Source: Chrysophaeum taylorii (Eukaryota; Sar; Pelagophyceae; Pelagomonadales; Pelagomonadaceae). Taken from it: a DNA stretch of 64,000 nt. This document shows, piece after piece, positions 29,401 to 38,950 of this stretch. The position numbers and the translations under genes were made by a program. Each line of letters starts with the position of its first letter. The stretch's first letter is position 1. The notes beneath the pieces were generated by a model. It searched no databases. It was not told the DNA's origin and saw only the letters and a program-made list of their open reading frames with translations. The stretch covers positions 24,537 through 88,536 of the forward strand of contig JAQMWT010000400.1 in assembly GCA_029834535.1 (NCBI GenBank), in the 5' to 3' direction.

Positions 29401-30513
29401 TACGACGCTACGGACGACACCTTCAAGGACGTCAAGCTGCGTCCCGGCGACTCGCGCCCGCTCTTCGTGTCGCCCCCCCTAGAGTCAGACATCCCCAAGA
29501 ACTGCGAGCCGGGCGACGTCTTGCTCGGCACCATTTCGTACGCGCGCTCCCCGTCCTTGTCCAAGGGGGCCTCCAAGCGCCGCTCCCACACTCTCTGGTA
29601 CCACGTGCCCCCCAAATCCAAGAACACGGCGGCCTCCTCCTCCTCGTCGGCGTCGTCGGCGTCGGCGGCGTCGTCGGAAAAGAAGAAAAAGTCGTCCGAC
29701 GACTCGAACAACAACAACGCCTCATCCTCCGAGGAAGAGGTGGAGAACGGGTTGTCGTCGGCGGCGAGGAAGGCGTTGGACAAGGCGCTCTTCTCGCGGC
29801 AGCTCAAGTTTCTCGCCGACGAGCACGACAACCTCGACGACGACGGCGCGGCCGCTTTAACCTCCGAGCTCCTGAAGCTCGCCAACTCGGACAAGTCAAA
29901 AATTCTCCAAGTTAGGCGCGCGGCCCTCAAGAGACTCGTCCCCAACATAACCGCGTCGACGCCTCTTAGTGATGCGGCCAACGCGACGAAAATTCTCGCG
30001 GCGGCCGGAGCTTTGTCGGACGCGATCGACCAAACGGCCGTGGCCGTGGCTCTCGCGACGAGGGAAACCCCCGACGATCTTTTGAAAAGCAACGCCGAGG
30101 AAGAGGAGGATCGCGACCCCGCCTCGCACAAGGCCCTCCTCGAGGCCCTCCGGTGGACCGCCGAGGCGAGGCTCGCCCTCGTTCTCGAGGGCGTGGTGGC
30201 CGAAAAAAAAAACCAGTCGCTCGACGCCTTCTCCAACGCCATCGCCGACCTCGACAAGTGGGTCGAAACGAAAAAATCCTCGCACGCGGCCGACGCGCGC
30301 CTCCGCGCCGAGCACGATCGCCTCCGGAACCGACCCGGCCTCGCCCTCCAGACCATCGACGCCTGGCTCGACACTAAAAAGAAATCCCGCGAAGACCTCA
30401 AGCGAGCCCGCGACCTCCGCGCCAAACTCTACGACGACCTCGGATGGGATCTCTGGGCCCAAGCCGAGCGAAACCACCTCCGCCGCGACTTCCCACATCC
30501 CAAGCTCAGTTAA
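26440..30513 (+). CDS. TPP2: Tripeptidyl peptidase II
   Basis: 1357 aa in one exon, matching the large cytosolic subtilisin-family exopeptidase that removes tripeptides downstream of the proteasome. The triad is visible: Asp73 in 'IGILDTGVDPAAEGM', His284 in 'SGDHGTHVASIAAAYD', Ser477 in 'HGTSMSSPNAAGALA'. The oxyanion Asn is in 'FVSSAGNNGPALSTVG'. The roughly 200-residue insert between Asp and His is characteristic of TPPII. The C-terminal half has the TPPII beta-sandwich and helical domains, with Ser-rich and acidic low-complexity near residues 1065-1110. A downstream ATG (M16) is a possible alternative start. The stop codon is 12 bp from a DNA transposon. Confidence 0.95.
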   Translation: MRGAASLILSLSTTTMSWRSRAFQYGVRQASLPASVVWLSAEERRWSGVIDKETTGVSRVAGDGSGVIIGILDTGVDPAAEGMGVTPRSEPKILDVIDATGAGDVDTSTIVESGDGWIENPITGRRLYAGKAGTYRVGGKKMDALWPRALRERLAREARLVSDSKYHEWYSKAFEDSEGEEFDARVEALGRAKKDLEPTRDSVAPILDVVVTWDEEAQTRKGFVVDGSKTPNLDDAAALADFGEATRRGMSPRYGKFGESDLLTYSLSFYGDDVTTIVTPSGDHGTHVASIAAAYDPNDADKCGLAPGAKLVSIKIGDARLGTMETGVALNRAAIAAQKWGCDLINLSYGEACGVCDAGAFATKAKALVDENPGLLFVSSAGNNGPALSTVGAPGSTTGALLGIGAYVTPEMRADMYAQRQFGGGRENGGGGMMYSFSSRGPATDGDWGVSVAAPGGAIASVPKYTLQPQRLMHGTSMSSPNAAGALACLLSALKSEKNVSYSPASVRRAIEDTARPFEVWGDGDSPTDQGKGILAVDLATDAILRDQKDASTRYEIRVMDRGVPGVPARGIYLREPHETSTISEANVQVVPKFSRDSAVSAERKASFRRNVALRSSADWVEAGERVVLTYDSPKTLIVKIDPTALAPDAIHCAEIKGYDADDSDDEKPPLFRVPITVLKPIETTSSRRFRFSETLAAGTIARHLVVPPEWAASATVSLRCSASDASKRLVHLSTVQLEPHEPYSALHLHKRVLMGRDDRVVAEISDVAPKRTLEVCLSQDWHSIEPCSVEATVDFKADLVDSNSDLVLRGTRSVATVLLSNKSEDPMIAAPVGKLKKWRRPLRPRASAVAPCASESRDSFAHYAAATIAPKRAYELTLEYDWEHLPSSSTGATFRFSGDDQIYESPFEGQHARVFDKKTGKVLGYRDARSYSELKGFEQGAEYGATLTVRSESIKALEKLRDAELWVEWPLAKDASVRCFGTKAAAYDATDDTFKDVKLRPGDSRPLFVSPPLESDIPKNCEPGDVLLGTISYARSPSLSKGASKRRSHTLWYHVPPKSKNTAASSSSSASSASAASSEKKKKSSDDSNNNNASSSEEEVENGLSSAARKALDKALFSRQLKFLADEHDNLDDDGAAALTSELLKLANSDKSKILQVRRAALKRLVPNITASTPLSDAANATKILAAAGALSDAIDQTAVAVALATRETPDDLLKSNAEEEEDRDPASHKALLEALRWTAEARLALVLEGVVAEKKNQSLDAFSNAIADLDKWVETKKSSHAADARLRAEHDRLRNRPGLALQTIDAWLDTKKKSREDLKRARDLRAKLYDDLGWDLWAQAERNHLRRDFPHPKLS

Positions 30514-30525
30514 TAATAATAATAA

Positions 30526-33040
30526 GGGAAAAGTCAAGTTTCCAACCACCATATATGTTTGGTCACCGAAAACCCTCAACAAGTTTTTGGTCACTTAAGT
30601 TTAGTCAATCCGTATCTTTTGGTTGACTAAACTTGTACTCCTCTTAGAGAGCAAACATACGGTTCGTCGTGACAAAACAAGGCCTTGTTCGTGATCAAGC
30701 TTTCAGCGGTTCTGCATGTCGTCGCGCTGTGGTGACTCCGGAGCGTCCTTCGACTTCGAAACGAACACGGTATCGATGCGGGCTTCGTCGCTCAGGTCGA
30801 GCGGGAGCGTGGTGGTAACACGCCGACGTCGGTTGACCACGACGCCGAGAAAGAAAACAACAAGTCTAAGCGTGCCCAGACGAAGGTGGTAAACGACTAT
30901 GAGAGATCGCCGAGTACGCTGTCGCAGCTCGGAGCGCGCAAAAAATACGAGGGTAGTCCACTTTACTCGATCTAACCAAGATGCCAAGTTCAGCATGCGT
31001 GTTCTCGAGGCCGACTTGCAGCAGCATCTGATGTTCGACACGGGCGGCAAGTTGACGGCGCGTACAACATCATGGTCTACAGCGCGACAGCGCTGTCGTT
31101 CAAGTGCTATATGTAAGATGCAGCTTTTATGTGCGTGCTGGTCGTTGTGATGTGCAAGTAGACAATACCGTCACATGTGCTAAGAGGCACACCTGCTCCG
31201 AACCTTCTTGCCGACAAAGATCCAGCTATCGCGCGAAGCACACTTCTGCGAGGCCGTGTCGGTCCTCATCAATGGCTTTATGGAGGGCAAGTCAGGCGGC
31301 TCGCTGGCCGGTTAGCACCCGGAAAGTCCGCGCTGGGATGGGGTTCGCTCGGTTGGGCAGAGCGCAACGGACAGGTCGATTGTTCGTGGACCAACACGTC
31401 CGCGGCCTGCGACGCTTTTGCACGACCTCGCACAAGACCGCGCAGTGGCGGTCCACCATCAACAAGTCCGTCCTCGTCCCTCGCCTCTGCCCCAGCTGCG
31501 TGATTTTTCTCCGTGATTCCGTACCGGCTCCTGCCGGTCCGGCCTGGCTCCCATGCTCGGGAGAGGTCTGAAGTTAGTTAGTTAGTTAGTCAGTCAGGCG
31601 GCTCTTCTCGGCATATGCGTTTGATAGACATCTGCAACAATGTCATCCGCTAAAGGCACGAGATGACGAACCGGGATCGTTCGCTGTAGTCTGTCATAAA
31701 CTTCGAACTAATAAGGCGCATCCGAATAATCTTGGGCGACGACGAAACAGCGTGGTATCAGCGTTGTCTTACGCTGGCCTTGTTTGTGGATGTTGTTCTG
31801 CGAGTATTCGCATGTTGATGCGTGTGTATGGTCAAACTTGGAGGCATTCAATTTGGTGTGATCAAATTTCGAACAATCACATCAAACTTGTCACATTTTA
31901 GACTCGTACTGATGACTGGGTAAGAATTACAGGGGTGGTGTCGGCGATCTTCATGGAACGAGGCTGTCGACGTCTTGACATCCCTTCGCGCCGCAGCTTG
32001 TATTTGCCGACTTTCTCGTACAGTGCTCGACGGTGCAGCAGCAGCTCCCGGGGAGATCTTGCAGCAGGGCGGGGTTGTCGAGATGCGCGAGGAGGAGGAG
32101 GATAAGGAGGTGTTCTCTTACGGTCGTGCGAGTTGTTTATGCTGGCGTAACGGCACGTGCTCGCGTTGCCGTCCCATGATCAAGCTGGACAGCTAACTCC
32201 GGATCGGGTGCGCGACGGTGAGGAACTCCTGAACGTGGTCCTGTACGGTCCCGCACAAGTGTGGGACTACGATCTTTGGGTGCTCGAGGGGCGTTGCTCG
32301 CGCAGTTTCTCGAGGTCGTCGAGTTTCGCGTTCTCGACCCCGAGTCGATTATCAAAGACGCTCCCTCTCGGATTTTTGGGGTGCAGAATGGGGTGATCCG
32401 TCTCACGCAGACCATGTAAGTCTGGTGTCCGATGTCCGCTTGTTGCTGAAGAATGACGCACGACCACGGCAACACCACCGTGGAGAGTCGCGGTTTGGGT
32501 GGCTTCTACGAACGATGGAAGGTACGAGAATGGGCCCAGCTTAAATACGCCAAGCCTTGGGAATCTGCTCACGAGGCCGCGCGTCGCTACCCGCTCTCCT
32601 TGCATATCGCCGCGCTGTCTTAGGATGGACCTCCTTCTAAGGTGGTCATGGGGGGGTGCCCATGCCGCGCGTGTAACGCCACGGTAGATTCTGCGTAGCT
32701 GCAGCACCTAGCTCTCGTTTTAAAGGCATTTTCGCACCAAAAGCGCTCACGCGCCCCCTTAAAAAGCCTCCTTAAGTTTGATTTTAAAAGCCGAAGTTTG
32801 GTCAATACTGTGGAAGTTTGAGGAGTAGTGACCAAACTTGTTGACCAAACTTACAAGGAAATTATTCAAACTTGAAGGGTTGATTGATCAAACTTAATGC
32901 AACTTCGGAGTGACCAAACTTAACTGACCTAACTTCTATGGAAAGTGACCACACATGTGAGTTTTTCCTTAATCACACATCAAAATCGAGCAAACATGAA
33001 AGAAATTCACCAAACTTTTTGACCAAACTTGACTGATCCC
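30526..33040. mobile_element. 2.5-kb non-autonomous TIR DNA transposon
   Basis: Left end GGGAAAAGTCAAGTTT and right end AAACTTGACTGATCCC are inverted repeats (14 of 16 match). Both are flanked by taataataa (30,517-30,525 and 33,041-33,049), which reads as a 9-bp duplication or as TAA duplicated within a TAA run. Multiple 'TTTGGTCA'/'TGACCAAACTT' motifs cluster inside both ends (30,555-30,640; 31,830-31,900; 32,795-33,030), mostly in opposite orientation, like transposase-binding subterminal repeats. No transposase is encoded. A Mutator-like or Harbinger-like origin is possible. A SINE is nested at 31,303-31,591. Confidence 0.78.
31303..31591 (+). mobile_element. SINE-like element S2, 5'-truncated
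   Basis: It is flanked by a perfect 13-bp duplication agtcaggcggctc (31,290-31,302 and 31,592-31,604). It begins at 'gctggccggttagcacccgg', internal to the longer copy at 47,298, so it is 5'-truncated. Its 3' half contains a fragment of the LINE ORF end (the 'cacgacctcgcacaagacc' region), then both hairpins and the (GTTA)n tail. Confidence 0.85.
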
Positions 33041-33077
33041 TAATAATAATTAGTTGTACACAAGTGTGCAGGGCCAG

Positions 33078-33420
33078 TAAGTTCGCCTACTCCCAATCTC
33101 TAACCCCAGCACCAAGTTCACCTCGTCCCAGTAAAAGTTCACCTATAGTCCCAATCTCTATTCCCAGTAATAAATTCGGCGCAAACCCACGCCCACTCAC
33201 TCTCCTTTGAGCTCGTCGTCGCTCTCGCCCCCGCCAATCGCTTAGCTGTTTAGATCCGCACACGCTGCTATCCTTTGAGTTTACTCTAAAAGCCCCAGTA
33301 GGTAGGTAGGTTCACCCTTGGTCTCAGTAAGTTCACCTTGTCACTTAAGTTCGCCTAGTCCTCCCAATCTCTAACCCCAGTAAAAGTTCACCTAGTTCCA
33401 GTAAGTTCACCTGGCCCCAA
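33078..33420. repeat. Tandem AGTAAGTTCACC-type repeats
   Basis: Imperfect copies of 'CCAGTAAGTTCACCTNGTCCCA' and 'CCCAATCTCTAACCCC' alternate. This is the counterpart of the array at 11,925-12,065, here about twice as long and interrupted by unrelated sequence near 33,180-33,290. Confidence 0.7.
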
Positions 33421-33421
33421 C

Positions 33422-33723
33422 ACTAACTAACTAACTTCAGACCTCTCCCGAGCATGGGAGCCAGGCCGGACCGACAGGAGCCAGTCCGGAATCACGGGCC
33501 TGTATACGAGGGGCGCCGAAAGGTGGGTCGGCGGAGAGTGATCATCAAGCTTGTCGCCATGCGACGAGGAGACCGCGATGTGACTGACAACCAACTCGTC
33601 GATAACCTTCCGTCTGCGCCCCCCGGCCATACCCCGTCCCACTGCGAACGTTCCGGTTGCCAACCGGCCCGCCCGGGAGGCGAATAGGTGCCAACCTACG
33701 CCGGGAGGGCGGATGCCCTCGCA
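33422..33723 (-). mobile_element. SINE-like element S3 (reverse orientation)
   Basis: It is the reverse complement of the 3' 300 bp of S1 (18,232-18,530), including the TTAG tail (read here as CTAACTAACTAAC), both hairpins and the 'GCATTGCGACAAGCTTGAT' middle region with few differences. It is 5'-truncated and sits inside the Helitron relic. No clean target duplication could be seen. Confidence 0.82.
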
Positions 33724-34265
33724 ACAAGTTCATCTATAGTGCGCGTGTAGACGCCGGGAGGGGGCTTATCGGTCGGTATTGCGCAGCACGTGTGGGGTAG
33801 GGTGGAGTCGTCGACCCAGAAGAGGATATCCTCGGGGTTGCCGATCGACAGAGAGCCACGTAGAGCTGGACGTGGCAGAAGACGGGCTTCTGGGCAAGAG
33901 GACGCCGAGACTTTGCGGGGCGTCTGCCCCTGGCTCTTGGTGATCGTCTGGCGTCGGCGGGGCTTAAGGGATACAGGTTGGAGGAGGAGCCTCGGTGACA
34001 ACGACACGATCGATCATGTATCTGGTGGTACCGTTGCAGTGGCCGTGCGACGGTTTGTCGAGGTTGCGAAGATCTTAAGCTCGCGCTCAAAGTCAACATG
34101 CCGTTGGTTATCAGGGAGTTGAAAACTCTACTGTAAAGAGCGAGGCGTCGTCTTCCGACCCAGCCTAGTCAGCCGAAAAGAACTCCGACGCCTCGTCTCC
34201 GGGAAAAAAAAAGGCCGCGGTCATTCATGCGCGCGTTGTCAGCATCGACAAACATCTGCCGATTA

Positions 34266-34963
34266 GTAGTAAAGACACATTGGTTGAAAACCTCGAAATA
34301 CAGCGTCTCGAGGAGAAAAAAAAAAAGGTGTTGTCTGTCTGTCGGCCGGCGGGGGGGGGGAGAGCGTCGTCTCGAGCTGGAAGGAGAGTGGGGTGTAAGG
34401 GGGACGGACGACAAGGCGCTAGCCTAACCGTCCGGGCGCCGGTGCAGGGAACTGGCGGCGGCGGCGGCCGAGAGGACGACGTAGGGGCCGTTGGCAGGCT
34501 CAGAGAGCCAGCTCAAAGGAAGAGAAACACAAGAGAAGACCAACAACGACAGCAGAGGAAGGCGATGGAGAAAGCAAAAAGGAAAATGGTAAAGCAGAAG
34601 AAGCGGTAACGCAAAGAGAGGCGTGGCGCGAGCAACAGAAAGAGCGCATGGTGGGATGAGGCGGAGGTGACAGCAATTTTTTAATGAGCGCAGAGCACGT
34701 ACCAGATCGGGAAGGGGATTCAGAACGAGCGTTTGTTTGGGGTAGAGAGATGGGACTCTGGTTCAGAGGCAGCAACGTCTTCGCCCAGGTTTGTCCCAAG
34801 CGACCCGAGGCCGTCGGACGCCCTGCTTGGTATTGTTGACGCCTATTTATTCCCATAAATATCGCAGCTTCCGTTTGTTTGTTTGTTTGTTTTGAATCGA
34901 GGAAGGATATTTGTGTTTTTCTGAGCGGGTAAGGATGACGAGGCAGAAGAAGCACACAACGCC
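34266..34963. other. Non-coding gap upstream of FN3-PA gene
   Basis: It contains homopolymer runs and a (GTTT)n run at about 34,868-34,893. The Lys/Arg-rich ORF at 34,280-34,609 has no domain and is not supported. The promoter of the next gene must lie here. Confidence 0.5.
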
Positions 34964-35000
<37 letters not shown>

Positions 35001-37069
35001 ATGTTGTCGACGCGGTCTACAGGCTCGAGGCGAGTACGCCGTCGTTCGAAGAGTTTTACGAGGATGCCGTCGCCGGGCGAGCCCGCGTGCTGAACGGGTC
35101 GTGGGGGGTGAGGTGCGTGGGGTCGGGTGCGGCCACTACTCTCTTGGAGCGGTGCCCAGAAGCCCTAGATAAGGTCGTGGTACCGCGGTACGCGACGAAC
35201 GACTACCTCGTGCGCATCGCTGCGATGGTGGGGGTCGATCGACGGGTGCTGTCGCCGCGGTTCGACGAGCAGTGCGGACCGGCGCACTCGTTTTTGGTGG
35301 CGTCGAAGGCGTCGCGCGCCGAGACGTCGGAATGGGAAGCCGATATTCTGCCTGGGCAGGGCCTCTTCGCGCCCGGCGAAACGACGTTAAGAGGGGAGTT
35401 CATGCGGTACTGCTTCGTGGACGCCTCGAACCTCGCGGCGCTCCGCGAAGCGCTGCTGAAGGGCGCGAGCTTTGTTATTCCTGCGAAAAAAGTCCTCAAA
35501 GCTCTCGACGAACCTCATTTCGACGTGGCGATGGACCGCGAGCCCATCGACCTCTCGTGGGAAAAGTTCGTCGAGTTTCCAAGGGACCCACCTTTAGGGC
35601 GGAAAAAGTCGTTTGCAGACTGGCAACTCGACGTCGCGTGGCAATGGCGAATTATCGCGGCGACCGTACCCCGCCTCGAACCCCCCGACCTCGTGCGAGC
35701 GACCTGCGACAAGCTCTGGGTGCGGGTGGATTATGCCTACCAGCCCAAGTCCAACGACGATGCGCTGTTCGGCCTCGACCTCGAGTACGATTCTGTTTTC
35801 GGCGGCGACGACGGCGACGGGAACGACGCGGAGTTTTGGGGAAACGGGAACTCTTCGGGCTCGGTTTTTATAGGGTCCGGCGATAAGTTCTTCGAGGTCG
35901 GCCCCGTGTTGCCGGGCCGCCTCTACCGCGCGAGAGCGCGGCTCATCTACGGCGACGCCGCAGGGACGTGGTCCGACTGGTCGGCGTCAAGATTGCCGAC
36001 TCCCAAGAGGTCGCGGCCGGCGGCAGCGGCGCGACCTAAAGTCGACACAACAACCTCAAGTCCCGGCCGCGTGCGGCTCGTGTTATCCGGGCCCCACGAC
36101 GACGGCGGCGACCCCATCGTCGGCTGGCTCGTGCAAATGCGCCGCGGCGGTACGAGTGCTTGGAAGCACCTCGGTTCGTTCAAAAACGCGATCGACGTCG
36201 ACGGCCTGATGCCGTCGGAATGCCCCGACCGACTCTACACGTACGAGTTCGTCGTCGCCGCCTACAACCGCCTCGGCGTCGCCGACTGGAGCCTCCCGTC
36301 GTTGCCGTCGACGGCCGGGTGTGTGTCGAAAGAGAAGAAAAAGCATACGGTGCGCGGGAGGGCGAGGCGCGCGACCGAGCATCACTTCTTATTCCTCTTC
36401 GAGGAGGAAGAAAAAAAAAAAAACAATCAGGAGGAGGATAGTCGTGTGTGGGAGCCGGCCGTCGCCCAGGTCCGCGAAAAGTTGGCTGCCAGCTTCGACC
36501 GCGCCGCGAACGACACCCTCGGCCCCGTCGCGGTCGTCGCCGAAACTCGACTCGAGATATGGGACCACGCGTACTACGGTCGCCCCGGCACGGTCCCGCG
36601 CGTCGCGTGCGACCTCTGGACTTCCCACTGGTCCCCGACCCACGTCGACATCGCCGCCGACTTGGTTCCCGCAGACCCCCCCGACGCGAGCGAGACTCTC
36701 CGGAACGCCGACGCCGTCTCCCAGCGCGTCGTCTTGGTGCGCCGCGGGAACGCGCCACTCGCCTTCAAGGCCAGGCGCGCCCAGGCCGCCGGGGCCCTCG
36801 CGATGGTGGTGGCCGACGACGGCCAGTGCGAGGACAAGTTGGACCAGTACTGCGTCCCGGGCGCGGACCGGTCTAGGGGCGAAAAGTTCGCCGCGACCGA
36901 CAACCCGAAAGCCTGGGATGGCCTCAGAATCCCCGTCGCCCTCATTCTACACCGGGACGCCCTCCGCGTCCTCGAGGTCCTTTCCTCCTCCTCTTCTTTT
37001 TGGCAGCAGGAGGATGGGGAGGAGGAAACCGTGCTAGCGCGCGCCAGCGCCCAGTTCTTTTTTCAGTAA
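34964..37069 (+). CDS. FN3 and PA domain protein with poly-Met start
   Basis: 701 aa as read from the first of 11 consecutive ATG codons (34,964-34,996), so the exact start is unclear. The N-terminal 200 residues ('TPSFEEFYEDAVAGRARVLN', 'EFMRYCFVDASNLAALREAL') are unrecognised. Residues about 365-450 form a fibronectin type III module ('GRVRLVLSGPHDDGGDPIVG', 'YTYEFVVAAYNRLGVADWSL'). Residues about 565-690 resemble a protease-associated (PA) domain ('VVLVRRGNAPLAFKARRAQA', 'GALAMVVADDGQCED', 'IPVALILHRDALRVLEVL'). FN3 plus PA suggests a secretory-pathway or surface protein, but a signal peptide is obscured by the Met run. No protease domain is present. Confidence 0.75.
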
Positions 37070-38245
37070 CCTAGGCCCGTCTGCGGAAAAGATGCGGGCC
37101 TCGAGGTCGAATCCCGCGGCCTTGAGGCGCTCGTCGAAGATCTCCGCCTCGGCGTCCGAGGGTTTCAAGAGCCTGACGGGTTTAGCATCATCCTCGGCGC
37201 GCGCGACGACGAGCGCGTGCGCGAGCGCGCGCCGCTCGTCGGCCGGCGTCGCGCCCTTGAACATGGCGAGCGCCACGCGGCCCCGCTTTTTTCGCGTCAA
37301 AGCGTACGACCCGAAGACCTCGTCTTCCCCGAGGGTCTCGAGGACGCGCCTCGGGCACACGACGACGCCGCCGACGCTCGACGAAAGCTGCGGAACTCCG
37401 ACCACGGAATCCGCGCGCGCGAGCTCCCCCGGCGTCAGCGCGATGCCCGCCGTGCGCCACCGCTCGAACAAAATCGCGAACCGCCGCGGACACCCGATCG
37501 CCGTCAGCGCGAGGCACTCGAGCCCCCGCGCGCAGGCGACGACGTGCGCGGCCGTCAACGCGACGTACGCGGCGATCGCCGCCCCAAACTTGGGCCGCGC
37601 CCCCGACGCGACCACGCTCGACGTCAGACCCATCGACAAGGCGAGCCCCAGGATCCCCGACAAGGTCCCGACGGCCCCCGACTTGGCGGTCACCTCGGCG
37701 ACGTCGCTCGTGCCGGCCGACGTCGCGAAGTAAGCTCCGATCGCCGCGTTCGCGCCTCCGGCGAGCACGCCGCAGCACGCCTTGAGCACGCTCGCCGCGC
37801 ACAGCAGCGGCACGAACAGCGCCCGCGGGGCGCGCGGCGACACGACCTCGCACAGCAGCGCGGCGTCGACGGCCACGTCGGCGGCGAACCGGTACCGTCG
37901 AGCGTCTCCCCCGAGCTTGGGCGCGAGCCCCGACGACGCCGCCAGCGACGCGGCCATGCCCGCGGCGTCGCGGCTCAGAAACACAAGCGTCGCCGCCGCC
38001 GCCCCCATCGTCGCCGACGCGCCCAGGCCGAGCCCGGAAAACACGGCGCTCGTCGCGAGCGTCGACCGCAGCTGCGTCGACACGTCCTGCGCCACGTGGA
38101 ACACCTGGTACCGCCCGTACTCCTTGGCGACCCGACCCGACGGAACAACGGCGCGCCGAGCGCTCTCGACCAGACCCACGCGCTCCACGCCGCGCACTTC
38201 GCGCAGCGCGCGCGCGCCAACCAACACCAACATCATCATCATCAT
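37034..38245 (-). CDS. RUS1/DUF647 family protein (root UVB sensitive)
   Basis: 403 aa from the first of five ATG codons (38,231-38,245). The DUF647 core is clear: 'YGRYQVFHVAQDVSTQLRST', 'GLGLGASATMGAAAATLVFL', 'RDAAGMAASLAASS', 'RYRFAADVAVDAALLCEVVS', 'LLCAASVLKACCGVLAGGAN', 'SDVAEVTAKSGAVGTLSGIL'. The C-terminal part carries 'VALAMFKGATPADERRALAH' and ends with 'FDERLKAAGFDLEARIFS'. Plant members act in UV-B sensing and vitamin B6-dependent early development, and several are plastid-linked. The coding ends of this gene and the FN3-PA gene overlap by 36 bp on opposite strands. Confidence 0.88.
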   Translation of the reverse strand: MMMMMLVLVGARALREVRGVERVGLVESARRAVVPSGRVAKEYGRYQVFHVAQDVSTQLRSTLATSAVFSGLGLGASATMGAAAATLVFLSRDAAGMAASLAASSGLAPKLGGDARRYRFAADVAVDAALLCEVVSPRAPRALFVPLLCAASVLKACCGVLAGGANAAIGAYFATSAGTSDVAEVTAKSGAVGTLSGILGLALSMGLTSSVVASGARPKFGAAIAAYVALTAAHVVACARGLECLALTAIGCPRRFAILFERWRTAGIALTPGELARADSVVGVPQLSSSVGGVVVCPRRVLETLGEDEVFGSYALTRKKRGRVALAMFKGATPADERRALAHALVVARAEDDAKPVRLLKPSDAEAEIFDERLKAAGFDLEARIFSADGPRLLKKELGAGAR

Positions 38246-38687
38246 CTCCAAACTACAACTTCGACCTGCCAAGAATGAATGAATGAATGAATGAATGGGG
38301 GTAATGATTTTAACGACCGAGGAGGACAAAAAAACGCGAGGGATTCCGATTAGTGTTGTTCTTGTACAAAGTTTGGGGTATTTTGCTCGTGTGCCTTTTT
38401 CTTCAGAAAAAAAAAAGGCCTGAGGAGGCGGGCAACACCAAGCTAGGGACAATAGCGGCGGGAATTTACAACCCCGAGGCCATACCAATCTAGGTCATCG
38501 CCGAGCCGCGGGGTAGGCGAAAAGAGAAGAGGCCCCGCCCGCGAGTCGTATGCGTTTTGCCGCCGGACCTACATGCGGCTTTGCGGAGTGTGACGTCCCG
38601 CTGTAGTATTGTTAATTAAAGTCGACTGCAAAAAAAAAAAAATTTGGTTTTCTGTTTCTGTTTCTTCTTCTTCTTCTTCTTCTTCTT

Positions 38688-38718
<31 letters not shown>

Positions 38719-38950
38719 AAGGCAACTGCTATAGAAAGAAGGGAGGTGTGTGCGAAGGGGTTTTGGAAGGTGTGGCGACAGAGGTGGCTGGAGCTCCTTT
38801 TAGACCGATCCCAAACACACATCGCCTCGGTTTTGGACCGGTTTTATTCCGGATAAATCCCGAAACAGCATGCGCAATATATGAATAGCTGTCAGCTAGT
38901 TTGCTAAAGAGGACCAGCGCTGCTGGGGCGTTGGCCGGCGGGAGGTGACG
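38246..38950. other. Non-coding gap with (GAAT)n, poly-A and (TTC)n repeats
   Basis: (GAAT)n lies at about 38,270-38,296, 27 bp upstream of the RUS1 start. An A13 run lies near 38,629-38,641, and a (TTC)n microsatellite of about 19 units fills 38,661-38,717. No gene seen. Confidence 0.6.

Larger units (their letters stand above)
33053..34265 (-). mobile_element. Helitron relic 2 with PIF1-like helicase end
   Basis: About 34,265-33,725 (minus) matches 12,545-12,055 closely, including 'RRQTITKSQGQTPRKV' and the 'ILFWVDDSTLPHTCCAI' and 'DKPPPGVYTRTID' tail. The array of AGTAAGTTCACC repeats follows at 33,078-33,420. Frames are broken. Its minus-strand 3' edge lies near 33,053, where a short palindromic 'acacaagtgtg' precedes the TIR transposon's duplication. 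A Helitron CTRR end is plausible there but unproven. SINE S3 is nested inside. Confidence 0.78.

Noticed and set aside
30526-33040. A transposase gene inside the TIR element
   Set aside because: All frames are short and without a DDE-type motif; much of the best ORF (31,104-31,571) is the nested SINE.
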